Shown: piece after piece, positions 40,104-49,115 of the stretch
Position numbering within the stretch: position 1 is the stretch's first letter
Layout: every line of letters starts with the position of its first letter
NCBI GenBank assembly: GCA_016713405.1
Contig: JADJPF010000010.1
Span: forward strand, 1 to 64,000
DNA from: Blastocatellia bacterium
Lineage (GTDB): Bacteria; Acidobacteriota; Blastocatellia; Chloracidobacteriales; JADJPF01
Direction: 5' to 3'
DNA: 64,000 bases
Made by a program: the position numbers and the translations under genes
The notes under the pieces: model-generated
Told to the model about the DNA's origin: nothing
Databases searched by the model: none
The model's input: only the letters and a program-made list of their open reading frames with translations

Positions 40104-42188
40104 TTATTTGTCTTTTTCTGAAGGGTGATTAGTAGAAATAGAGCTTTTTGGATCAGCAATTTTAGTTTTAAGTCTAGCAATATCATCATTACTAATAGAA
40201 TATTCTAAGGCTTTTTGCCAGTGTTTACGAGCATCATCTAAACGCCCTAATTTATAATAAAGATCGCCTAAATGCTCTTGTACATCAGCACTACGACGTT
40301 CATAAAGAACAGACTCTTCTAAGTATTTTTTTGCTAAATCTAGTTTACCTAATTTAAAGTAAATCCAACCTAAGCTATCTAAAAAAGAACCATTTGAAGG
40401 ATCAATATCTAAAGCACGCTTAATTAATTCTAAGGCTTCTTCTAAACGCTCATTTCTTTCTGTAAGAAAATACCCAAGGTTATTTAATGCAGTGGCATTA
40501 TTAGGATCAATTGTTAAAACTTTGCGAAGGGTACTTTCAGATTCTGTATATCTTTTTGCACGGTCATAAATTGTACTAAGAGTAACTAAAAAACCTATAT
40601 TTTTTTCATCATATTGTAAGGCTTTTTGTACTTGTTTTTCTGCATCATCAAAACGTTGATTTTCAAGCATCACAAAAGCACCAACATGATAAACATCTGC
40701 ATCCTCTGAGCTACCATCAAGTAGTTTTTGCAAAATTGCCATTGCAGGCTCAACTTGATGTAGCTGTGAAAGGGCTTGGGCTTCTAAATAAGCTAGCTGA
40801 CGGTCTTTGGGGAATTGTTTGCGAGCCTTTTGTACAGCATTTAAAGCGTCTTGGTATTTACCTTCAGAGGATAAGACCGCAATTAAAACTTCATCTGCTG
40901 TAGTAGAGTCTGACCCTAAAGCTTTACGCATACGTTCAATTACTTGTAACGCTTTTTCACGTTGGCTAGCATTGCGATAAGTGTTAACAATTGTACGCAT
41001 TACAATACCAGCATTGCGCTTGTTAGACTCCGACACAGATCCATCAGGGTTAACTAATGTACTTAAAGCTTCTTCATAGGCAGCAACAGCATTATCTATT
41101 TGGCCTAATTCCTCATAAGTTTCTGCTAGCTCAAATTGCACTTCTAAACTTTCAGAAACATCTTGACCTTGTAAGGCTCGTTTTAGAGTTTCTATAGCAT
41201 CTTGACGTTTACCTGTACGACGTTGGACTTGTGCTAATAGATTTAAGGCACGTAAGTTATTAGCATCTGAGGCTAATATTTTATTTAATTCTTCAGTTGC
41301 TTCATCATATCGTCCGGCTCTGACTAAAGCTTCACATAAACCAAAAACTAGTCCAATACGATTAGGACTTTCTTTAATTGCTAAGCGGAAAATATCAATA
41401 GCTTCATTGGTTTGACCTGAACGTAAAAGAGAGTCTGCTAGTAAAAAACCTGCTTGAGCATTGTTATTGCTTTGTTCATAGGCTTGACGGGCAGCTTGTG
41501 CAGCTTCTCGATATTGTTGTTTTCCATAATAAAGACGAGCAATCTCAAAATAATCAGAAAAATTAGCTAAGCCTGTAGAGATTAAATTTTGATAGGCTTT
41601 TAAGGCATTATCATTGTCATTTTGTGCTGAATATAAAGCCCCTAATAATTTCCATCCTTCAGCATCATTTTTATCAAGCCTTACAACTTCTAAAAACTGT
41701 ACAATAGCCTCCTGAATTTTATCTTTATCTCCTGCTCCACTTAGACCTTCTGTCACCAAAATGCGCCCTAATAAGCGATGTCCACCAATACTATCATTAT
41801 TAAGCTTAATTGCTTGACGGGCTTCGGTTTCTGCATCTCTTAAGTTACGATTTTGTAAATAAAGATTTCCTAAAGCAACATGTGGTTCGGGTTGTTGTGG
41901 GTCAAGTTCAATTACTTTTTTATAATGTTCTACAGCACGAACAAAATTATTTTCTGCCTCTTGTTGTTGGGCCTGAAGAAATTCTAGGTAAGCAGCCCTT
42001 TTTTTATCAGGATCTACCTTATCTTGTGTATTAAGTAAATTTTCACTCTTTTTCTTATCTTCTGATTCAATAGATTTATTTGAATTAGGCTTATTTGGCG
42101 TAGGAGTATTTTTTTTTGCAGGTTGTGCAATAACCATTGTTGTACTTGTACAGAGTAAAACCGCCATAATTAAAGCTTTGAATTTCAT
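40104..42188 (-). CDS. Secreted TPR protein (periplasmic scaffold)
   Basis: I choose ATG 42188 because AGGAAAGG stands just before it and a signal peptide follows (FKALIMAVLLCTSTTMVIAQ); an upstream ATG at 42212 lacks one. After a low-complexity P/N/K linker (residues 22-50), the rest is about sixteen canonical TPRs, such as YKKVIELDPQQPEPHVALGNLY, FLTERNERLEEALELIKRAL and YFKLGKLDLAKKYLEESVL. The product is about 694 residues. It sits between TMTC-like genes 2 and 3 in the same orientation and probably belongs to the same system, for example as a scaffold or acceptor-presenting protein. Confidence 0.88.
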   Translation of the reverse strand: MKFKALIMAVLLCTSTTMVIAQPAKKNTPTPNKPNSNKSIESEDKKKSENLLNTQDKVDPDKKRAAYLEFLQAQQQEAENNFVRAVEHYKKVIELDPQQPEPHVALGNLYLQNRNLRDAETEARQAIKLNNDSIGGHRLLGRILVTEGLSGAGDKDKIQEAIVQFLEVVRLDKNDAEGWKLLGALYSAQNDNDNALKAYQNLISTGLANFSDYFEIARLYYGKQQYREAAQAARQAYEQSNNNAQAGFLLADSLLRSGQTNEAIDIFRLAIKESPNRIGLVFGLCEALVRAGRYDEATEELNKILASDANNLRALNLLAQVQRRTGKRQDAIETLKRALQGQDVSESLEVQFELAETYEELGQIDNAVAAYEEALSTLVNPDGSVSESNKRNAGIVMRTIVNTYRNASQREKALQVIERMRKALGSDSTTADEVLIAVLSSEGKYQDALNAVQKARKQFPKDRQLAYLEAQALSQLHQVEPAMAILQKLLDGSSEDADVYHVGAFVMLENQRFDDAEKQVQKALQYDEKNIGFLVTLSTIYDRAKRYTESESTLRKVLTIDPNNATALNNLGYFLTERNERLEEALELIKRALDIDPSNGSFLDSLGWIYFKLGKLDLAKKYLEESVLYERRSADVQEHLGDLYYKLGRLDDARKHWQKALEYSISNDDIARLKTKIADPKSSISTNHPSEKDK

Positions 42189-42497
42189 CTTATTTCCTTT
42201 CCTGATAAACAAAGAAATAGTTTATTTTTAATAAGTTAAAAGAATTAACTATTTTGATAGTCACCATTTCTGATGCAGAATTTAATAGATCAGATGTTTT
42301 TGACCATGAGATAAATCACTAAATTACTATTAAAATACTCCGAAATCACTAAATTAACTTAACTTTGTGACTTTATCTTAAACTAGATAATAGCATTATC
42401 TTTGTTTGAAGCGAGACAATTTTTCCTACTTCTAACCAATAATAATTTTACTGTAACTTTATCTTAAAACTTTTTTGGAGCATTCTTAGATTATTTT
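42189..42497. promoter_or_regulatory. Intergenic region with paired direct repeats
   Basis: No gene is present. AAATCACTAAATTA occurs at 42313-42326 and again at 42343-42356, exactly 30 bp (about three helix turns) apart. ACTTTATCTTAAAC at 42370-42383 recurs almost exactly at 42456-42469. Spacing and position suggest binding sites for a regulator of the minus-strand TPR gene, or remnants of local duplication. Confidence 0.45.
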
Positions 42498-44258
42498 TTA
42501 AGGACAGTTTATTGGAGGATTAGAGTTGTGTTCTAAGCTTTTTAATAAATTTAAGTTCTCATTTGCTGCTTGATAATTTGGATCTAGCTCTAGAGTTTTT
42601 TCAAACTCTTGTTTTGCCTCTTGATAACGATTCATTTGAGCAAATGTTACTCCTAAATTATTATGTGCTTTTACTAGACTTTTGTTTGTTGACAAAGCTT
42701 TGGTTAAATGATCTTTTGCAGCACATAAATTACCTTGCGATAGTAAAATAGCTCCATAAAAACTATGTGCATCAGCGTTATTTGGATCTAGTTCAATAGC
42801 TCTTTTAAATAAATGTATTGCTAAATCTACTTTTGCTTGTTTATTATAAAAATTTGCTAATGCCACATTTGCTAATGATGAAGTCTCATTAAGCTGTAGA
42901 GCTTTTTTTAGATAAACCTCTGCTTTGTCAATTTGACCTATATTTTCATAATATAAACCTAAACAATAGTTTGCCTTAAAATGATTTGGAGATATTTTTA
43001 ATGTTGAAGCAAAAAGCACTTCATCATTTTGAAAATCAAGATTTCTATAGCTAGTTCGTAGACTAGCAAGTAGCAAAGTAAAAATAAAAAAAACTAATGC
43101 AAGTTTTGTCCAACCCATCTTATAAACTTTATAAAAGGCTGTTGCTATAAGTAAACAAATTGACCCAACAGCTAAATAAATTGTTCTTTCAGAAATCAAA
43201 ATTCCTGTTGGCAGAAATATATTAGAAATAATACTAGTTGTTACAAAGAAAAATAGTATCCCAAAAGCTACTATCCTATTTTTATTTGTTTGCCAAAATC
43301 CTACTATAATTATTAATGAAATAATTATTAATGATAAGGCTACAGTAAAATTAATAGAAGTTATTTTAGGAACAACACTAAAATCATATTCTGTGTAAAG
43401 TTTTGACGGCCAAATTAGCATTTGAAAATACTTAATATAACCAAAACTCATTGTATAAACACGAGTAGAAAAGCTTTCTTCTCCAAGCATTTGACTACTT
43501 TTTGGAACACCAAAAGCACCAGTAATCCAAATACGTATAATTAAATAAGGAATAGTAGCAAAAATATATCCCAAAGATTTAAGATTAGGAAGTAAACGTT
43601 CTTTCCAAGAAGTTTTAGTACAAAATTGTACTAACAGTAGAATACCAAAAAAAACTATTCCACTTTCTTTACAAAGTAGTGATAGAAAGTAACTTAACAA
43701 AGATATAAGATAATAATATTTACTTGTTAATGATTTTAAGTAATAAACCCAGGCTATTAGTAAAAACATTGTTGCAAGTAGTTCTGGACGACCATAAATA
43801 GCTGCAACTGCTTCACTATGAACAGGATGGACTGAAAATAATAGTGCTGTAAATATGCCTAGTAATTTACTCTCTGAGTAATGTTTTACTATCCAATAAA
43901 CTAACAAACTATTAATTGCATTTATTATTATATTTGCTAAATGATAACTATAAGGTTCTAATCCAGCAATTGTATAATTTAAGGCAAAGCTGATTGTTGT
44001 TAATGGTCGATATGTTCCTGCCAAGTTGTCTTTTCCAAAATAACTTTGGAAAAATAAACTAGGAATATTGCTAAGAGATTTAATAGAGGTATTATCTACT
44101 ACTACTAAATAATCATCATAGATAAATTTTCCTGTTAGGTTATTAGCAAAACAAACTAAGCTAACTAAAACTATAGTTAGGCCAATCAACAAATTTTGGT
44201 GAGGTTTTTTAGCAGCAATAAAGCTGTCTTTTAATTTATTAAATACCACTAAAAACAA
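42498..44258 (-). CDS. TMTC-like membrane-TPR protein 3 (GT-C type), shorter
   Basis: This 586-residue paralogue of the two downstream proteins has the acidic YDD loop after GKFI, GTYRPLTTISFALNYTIAGLE, YHLANIIINA and HPVHSEAVAAIYGRPELL. It ends with four or five TPRs, about 100 residues fewer than its paralogues. The 59 nt at 43714-43772 are identical to 37374-37432 in gene 1. The N-terminal catalytic region is conserved and the TPR region is shortened, as expected if the TPRs tune acceptor choice. Transcription is from the minus strand; the gene starts 101 bp before a small hypothetical gene. Confidence 0.82.
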   Translation of the reverse strand: MFLVVFNKLKDSFIAAKKPHQNLLIGLTIVLVSLVCFANNLTGKFIYDDYLVVVDNTSIKSLSNIPSLFFQSYFGKDNLAGTYRPLTTISFALNYTIAGLEPYSYHLANIIINAINSLLVYWIVKHYSESKLLGIFTALLFSVHPVHSEAVAAIYGRPELLATMFLLIAWVYYLKSLTSKYYYLISLLSYFLSLLCKESGIVFFGILLLVQFCTKTSWKERLLPNLKSLGYIFATIPYLIIRIWITGAFGVPKSSQMLGEESFSTRVYTMSFGYIKYFQMLIWPSKLYTEYDFSVVPKITSINFTVALSLIIISLIIIVGFWQTNKNRIVAFGILFFFVTTSIISNIFLPTGILISERTIYLAVGSICLLIATAFYKVYKMGWTKLALVFFIFTLLLASLRTSYRNLDFQNDEVLFASTLKISPNHFKANYCLGLYYENIGQIDKAEVYLKKALQLNETSSLANVALANFYNKQAKVDLAIHLFKRAIELDPNNADAHSFYGAILLSQGNLCAAKDHLTKALSTNKSLVKAHNNLGVTFAQMNRYQEAKQEFEKTLELDPNYQAANENLNLLKSLEHNSNPPINCP

Positions 44259-44358
44259 CCTTAGAAAGATTAAAAATGCTGATTGCTAATTTTAACCGAA
44301 CAAAGAACCAATATTTCTGTTAAATTATTTTAAAGAAAAGTTTATATATAAATAATAC

Positions 44359-44607
44359 TTAATCTAAAATTGTTGGGGAAAGTGTATCTTCCGTGTTATC
44401 TTCATCATAAACTAATATCCGCTCTATTTGATTAGAGGGAAGACAAAGTGTGTTGCCGTCCTGGGATAATACTAAAATACCTATTACTCCTCCTGTCTCA
44501 TAACTAAGAAATGTTCCTAGTAATAATCGACCAACAGAAGTACGCACCCTTATTTGTTCTCCCACAGACAAATTAGCACAAATTAGTGCTAGAGTAACTT
44601 CTTCCAT
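44359..44607 (-). CDS. Small hypothetical protein
   Basis: This 82-residue protein has a beta-strand-rich pattern: GEQIRVRTSVGRLLLGTFLSYE and NTLCLPSNQIERILVYD. The shape is like a small beta-barrel of the Sm or SH3 kind, but I recognise no family. An acidic tail (DEDNTEDT) ends it. It is 21 bp downstream of the PEGA gene on the minus strand, probably cotranscribed. Confidence 0.6.
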   Translation of the reverse strand: MEEVTLALICANLSVGEQIRVRTSVGRLLLGTFLSYETGGVIGILVLSQDGNTLCLPSNQIERILVYDEDNTEDTLSPTILD

Positions 44608-44628
44608 AAATTTTCCTAATAATAAATT

Positions 44629-45621
44629 TTATTCTCGTTTTGTTGCATTAGTTTGTTGTTCTATTTGACTATTAAGAACTTGTATTTGACTAACAATGCG
44701 TCCATCTTCAGGGAAAAGTCGTAACATTTTTTGGAATATTTTTACTGCTCCTGCTAAATCATCCTGTGAAGTTAAATCTTGTGCTTCTATTAAAAGTTTT
44801 TCTTTAATACGAAACCTTAAAGCTAAAGCATTTTCATTGTTTGGATCTATCATCAAAACTTGTGACGCATAATAATACGCACTATTATTGTTAGGTGAAA
44901 ATAGTCGATTGTTATTAAAAGCAGTTTCTCCCAATCTTAAAAAATGAGGAATTAAATTACGGCGGCTAGCTAACTTGTTTTCTACCCGTTTTAATTCTGC
45001 TAATGTTGTAACATCTGTAGGAAAATTTTCTATTAACTGGCTATAAGCTGATAGAGAAGTGCCAAAATCATTTTTTTGCCAAGCAGTTTCTGCTTGTTTT
45101 TTTAATGCTTCTCGAATTAATTTGTTTAATTGTAATGATTTAGTGTCATTAGGATTTATTGCTAGTGCGATATTGTTAAAATAAATAGCACTGCTTTTTT
45201 CAGGAAAAGCATAATCTCCTCTTAAATATGCTCCTTCTGCTAAACGCCGAAATTCTTTAATACGCTCACTAGGAGAACTTTCATTACTAGTTAAATTATT
45301 TGTAAGGATAGGTTTATCTGGTTGTAAGGAAAATAGAGGTAATGTAGTAGTTTGCTTTTCGTTAATCTTAATCTCTTGTTCTAAAGCATAAAAGCCTTGT
45401 TTTGCTAGTTTAATTTTATGATTTCCTGTAGACACCGCTTCTAATTTTGCTGGGGTTTTAGCTATCAACTTTCCATCCAACCAAATTTCTGCTCCTGTAG
45501 GATTAGTAGTAACTATTAATGAACCTACTGATGATTGGAAAAAAGATAGTAATATTAATAAGCTAGTGGTAGCTAGGAACATTATTAAAGTAATTAAGAC
45601 TTTTAACCAAGACTTTATCAT
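44629..45621 (-). CDS. Membrane-anchored PEGA-domain protein with TPR-like tail
   Basis: This 330-residue protein has an N-terminal transmembrane helix (LKVLITLIMFLATTSLLILL). A PEGA domain covers about residues 33-90 (GSLIVTTNPTGAEIWLDGKL, then a GNHKIKLAKQGFYALEQEI turn). The C-terminal half is helical, with three TPR-like units (residues 130-320), each ending near a SAYYYASQVLMIDPNNENAL-like segment. PEGA domains occur in envelope proteins and often bind surface partners. No catalytic motif is seen. Confidence 0.8.
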   Translation of the reverse strand: MIKSWLKVLITLIMFLATTSLLILLSFFQSSVGSLIVTTNPTGAEIWLDGKLIAKTPAKLEAVSTGNHKIKLAKQGFYALEQEIKINEKQTTTLPLFSLQPDKPILTNNLTSNESSPSERIKEFRRLAEGAYLRGDYAFPEKSSAIYFNNIALAINPNDTKSLQLNKLIREALKKQAETAWQKNDFGTSLSAYSQLIENFPTDVTTLAELKRVENKLASRRNLIPHFLRLGETAFNNNRLFSPNNNSAYYYASQVLMIDPNNENALALRFRIKEKLLIEAQDLTSQDDLAGAVKIFQKMLRLFPEDGRIVSQIQVLNSQIEQQTNATKRE

Positions 45622-45719
45622 AAAAACACTTAGTATAATTGTTTAATATATTTTAAATAGTAATTATTTTGTTAATAGCTAGCAAAGTATAACATATTAT
45701 TTTTTCTATATAAGCCTAG

Positions 45720-46693
45720 TTAACCTATCTTTGCTAACAGCTTAGCAATATACCTAACAATCTGAGGTGGCAAAGCAATAGCATTCTTCATGTGCATTTC
45801 TCTAGTTAAATGTCCTATAACAAATAAGTTAGGTATAGTTGTTTCATAAGTTTTTATATCATATATAGGCTTTCCATCTTCAGCAATTTTTGCTCCTGCT
45901 CTTTCTAGCAATTGTACGTCGGGCTTAGTTCCTGTCAAGGCAAAAATTTGCTCACACGCAATTTCTTTAATCTCATCTTTAACTATTAACTTAATACTAG
46001 TAGGTAGAATTTCTTTTATTTGAGCATTAAAAACTATTGATAGTTTTCCTGTTTTCCATGCTTGTTCTAGTGGCATTTGCACCCAAGGCTTAATTCCAGT
46101 ACCTTGTCCAATACGATCCAAAGAAGAGCGTCTTAACACCATTGTTGCTTTTGCCCCTGCTTGGCATAAATCCAACATAGTTTCTGCTGCGGAATTTCCC
46201 CCGCCTATTACTACTACTTCTTTCTCCTTAAATGATGCAGCCTCACGGAAAAAATAACTTACTCTTTCTGGGGTTTCTCCTTTTACATTTAATCTGTTAA
46301 CGATTCCCATTGTTCCAACTGCTACCAAAACATTAAGAGCCTTATAATGATCTTTAGTGGAAATTACACTCATTATTTTACCACTTATTATTTGTATAAC
46401 TGGCTCATCCGTATAAATATTTAAGTTATGTACTTTATAAACGAAATTATTGTAATAATTTAGAAGCTCTTCTCTAGTAGGTTTTGTTCCAGAATAATGA
46501 AGCGTATTAGGGTCAAATTCTAGTTCATTAGCAGTAGAAAAAAGCTCTTTGCCAAGAGGGTAATTATAAATTGTATTTGCAATTTGGCTTTTTCTAACAC
46601 TAAATAATTTAGTTGTAATTTTTGGGCTGTATAAGCGGCTGCAATTCCTGCTGGCCCGGCACCAATAATAATTAAATCATATAAAATAGTCAT
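45720..46693 (-). CDS. YpdA-like FAD/NADPH disulfide reductase; one frameshift
   Basis: Reading from ATG 46693 gives IIIGAGPAGIAAAYTA, the FAD motif, at about residues 8-25. The frame breaks at a T5 run (46589-46593, A5 on the coding strand); six A gives KSQIANTIYNYPLGKELFSTANELEFD and joins the remaining 218 codons. Total about 324 residues, the usual YpdA size. The NADPH motif VVVIGGGNSAAE lies near 157, and the C-terminal FAD contact IPNLFVIGHL near 290. YpdA reduces bacillithiol disulfide in Firmicutes; the thiol in this organism is unknown. No CxxC redox pair is seen, which is normal for YpdA. The first ORF alone would be annotated wrongly as an N-truncated protein. Confidence 0.8.
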
Positions 46694-47026
46694 AAAATAA
46701 ATTCAAACATAGCTTTAACTCATGGTCTAGCTTAATTTACGGTGTAGTAAATGATAAAGATAAAGAAATAGAAATATTACACAGGCTCTTTTGAATGATT
46801 ACAAAATTGATACAAAGCAAGTAGATTGTATTTTATATATTTGTGTCTTTTGACCCAGATCAAGAAATTTTGAGTAATATTACACATTTTGACAAGATAA
46901 AAGCCTATAAATATAAAGTTATCTAAAGGCACGTTCATTGCATAAATAACAAATAGCTAATTTTGATTTATTTTTATAACTAGAGGCTAATAAGAGTGGA
47001 AAATTTTTTGGTAAAAGGAGGATTTT
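46694..47026 (+). promoter_or_regulatory. Intergenic promoter region of the PEGA-FGE gene
   Basis: A strong promoter is visible: TTGACA at 46889-46894, a spacer of exactly 17 bp, and TATAAA at 46912-46917. The word TTTACGGTGTAGTAA is at 46736-46750, one base from the motif at 35822. AAAGGAGG precedes the downstream ATG at 47027. No open frame is convincing here. Confidence 0.7.
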
Positions 47027-48271
47027 ATGAAAGATAATAGGGAGTTAGCTGATTCAAATAGTAAATTCAATCAATTAGAAACATTAAAACTTCCTATTAG
47101 TAATATTTCTTTACCAACCACTACTTCCAATTTGCAAAATTCTAACTTAAAACCTAATTATGTTGAAAAATCAAATTTTCTACCGTCAGCGAATTTACCT
47201 AAGTGGAGTTTAGGGGTTATTATAACATTTTCTCTTTTTGCAGTAATATTAATTATTTATTTAGCCTTACCTAATCAATTAGGTTTTACTTTAATTGTTC
47301 GTGGTGCGCCCACAGGCAGCGATATTTTAATAGATAATGTTAGTCGAGGCATAACCTTGCCAGATGGTAGTACGAAAGTAACTTATCTTAAACCAGGTAA
47401 AAGACTAGTGCGCGTGACTAGAGAAGGATATAACGAATTTAACACGACTGTAACGGCTACAGCAGGAATTACAGAATCTATAATTGCACAACTAGTTGCA
47501 TTAGAAAGAAAAAACTCGCTTCCTGAAGCAATAGACTATAACGGGCAAATGCTGCTAATAGCAGCAGGAGAGTTTATTTTAGGTAGTAACAATTATTTAC
47601 CAAATGAGCAAGTAGAGCAAAAAGTTTATTTACCAGATTATTATATTGATAAATATGAAGTTACAAATGGACAATATCAAAAATTTTGCCAAGCTACTAA
47701 TCGTTCAATGCCAAGTAATCCTTGGTGGGATGAGAATTATTTTTCTAACCCTAATTTGCCTATAGTTGGTATTACTTGGAATGATGCTAATGCTTATGCT
47801 AATTGGGCAAATAAAAAATTACCAAGTGAAGCTGAGTGGGAAAAAGCTGCTGCCTGGGATGCAAAAGCGCAAAGAAAGCGTATTTGGCCTTGGGGAGATA
47901 ATCCTGATCCAATACGTGCCAATATTAATACTGCTCATCCTAGTCCAATTAATCAATATAGTAGTGGAGCAAGTAGTTATGGTGTAGAAGATATGGCTGG
48001 AAATGCTGCTGAGTGGGTAGATAGTTTCTATCAAGCATATGCAGGCAGTCAATCAACAGATACAAATTATGGGACAACAAATCGTGTTGTACGTGGAGGA
48101 AGTTTCCGTAGTAGTTTTGAAGATGCTCGCACAACCCGCCGATTTTATCACACACCAGATTTTAAGGCAGATGAAGTAAAAAACCGTAGTTGGTTAATTG
48201 GCTTTCGTTGTGCAGTTCTGGCAAGTGACCCAAAACTACAAAGTTTCTTAAAACAGCCTATCAATAAATAA
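47027..48271 (+). CDS. PEGA plus formylglycine-generating-enzyme-like (SUMF1) membrane protein
   Basis: This 414-residue protein has a cytosolic N-terminus of about 60 residues and one transmembrane helix (LGVIITFSLFAVILIIYLAL, near 65-84). A PEGA domain covers about 88-160 (GAPTGSDILIDNVSRG). An FGE-sulfatase/SUMF1 domain fills about 170-405 (DYYIDKYEVTNGQYQKF, LPSEAEWEKAA, DMAGNAAEWV, VVRGGSFRSS, GFRC at the end). True FGE converts cysteine to formylglycine in sulfatases and needs specific cysteines; here only one cysteine of the C-terminal pattern is evident, so it may instead be a lectin-like binding module. Its promoter region is clear and the gene leads the following cell-surface genes. 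Confidence 0.87.
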   Translation: MKDNRELADSNSKFNQLETLKLPISNISLPTTTSNLQNSNLKPNYVEKSNFLPSANLPKWSLGVIITFSLFAVILIIYLALPNQLGFTLIVRGAPTGSDILIDNVSRGITLPDGSTKVTYLKPGKRLVRVTREGYNEFNTTVTATAGITESIIAQLVALERKNSLPEAIDYNGQMLLIAAGEFILGSNNYLPNEQVEQKVYLPDYYIDKYEVTNGQYQKFCQATNRSMPSNPWWDENYFSNPNLPIVGITWNDANAYANWANKKLPSEAEWEKAAAWDAKAQRKRIWPWGDNPDPIRANINTAHPSPINQYSSGASSYGVEDMAGNAAEWVDSFYQAYAGSQSTDTNYGTTNRVVRGGSFRSSFEDARTTRRFYHTPDFKADEVKNRSWLIGFRCAVLASDPKLQSFLKQPINK

Positions 48272-48321
48272 ATTAAGTGTACTGTAAAAAATTGGACTGT
48301 CTAACAAAGGAGATAAAGATT

Positions 48322-49080
48322 ATGAAAATTAAACAATATAAAAACAAATTAATTATTATCTTTTTGTTTTTTTTGTTAGCACAGTTTCAACTAGTCAACC
48401 TAAGTTTAGGACAAGATTCCTCATTGGTTTGGGATAAGCCTGTAGCAGTAAAACGTGTGTCTAAACCAACAAGAAAATCTGTTCCTCATCGGCGTGTAGA
48501 ACGTGTTCCACTTCTAACTTTAGAATGGCGTATGTTAAAGCGAAATAGTGATGGCACTGTTCAAGAAACCAACCCAACCGCTATTTTTCATACAGGTGAT
48601 CGGATACGACTAGCTATAAAAGCTAATCAAAATGTTTACCTTTATATAATTCATCATAGTGAAGGACAAGATGGCACATTAATTTTTCCAGATTCAAGGA
48701 TAAATAACGGGGAAAATTATGTTAAAAAAGATCAAGAGTATGTCCTACCTGCCTATTGTCCAACTCCTGAATTTGATGATCCTCGTGATTGTTGGTGGAA
48801 AATGACTCCTCCAGCAGGAAGAGAGGAATTTACTGTTATTTGTAGTCGCGACATGATTACAAGTTTACCTAATCAAAGTTTAGACATACCAGGCACAATT
48901 AAATTAAATATAATCAATGACTTAAAAACTACTTCTGGTCAAAAACTAAAACGTACTAGCCGACCAGACCTTTCTTACTCAGAAGGAGGTAGCGGACGTT
49001 ATATAACTTGGGTGACAAATACTAATGCTAAAGATAATGAAGACTTAATAGAAACAATTGTTATTACACATGGGTCTTAG
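48322..49080 (+). CDS. Secreted DUF4384 protein 1
   Basis: The start at ATG 48322 is supported by AAAGGAGAT seven bases before it; the ATG at 48277 is less likely. A signal peptide follows (LIIIFLFFLLAQFQLVNLSLG). The DUF4384 domain has FHTGDRIRLAIKANQNVYLYI and DGTLIFPDSRINNGENY. Total about 252 residues. DUF4384 proteins are envelope-associated and commonly accompany serine proteases and PEGA proteins in Acidobacteriota; their activity is unknown. It is 51 bp downstream of the FGE-like gene. Confidence 0.82.
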   Translation: MKIKQYKNKLIIIFLFFLLAQFQLVNLSLGQDSSLVWDKPVAVKRVSKPTRKSVPHRRVERVPLLTLEWRMLKRNSDGTVQETNPTAIFHTGDRIRLAIKANQNVYLYIIHHSEGQDGTLIFPDSRINNGENYVKKDQEYVLPAYCPTPEFDDPRDCWWKMTPPAGREEFTVICSRDMITSLPNQSLDIPGTIKLNIINDLKTTSGQKLKRTSRPDLSYSEGGSGRYITWVTNTNAKDNEDLIETIVITHGS

Positions 49081-49115
49081 TTAGGAAAAATAAGTTTCTA
49101 ATGGGGGTGATAGTT

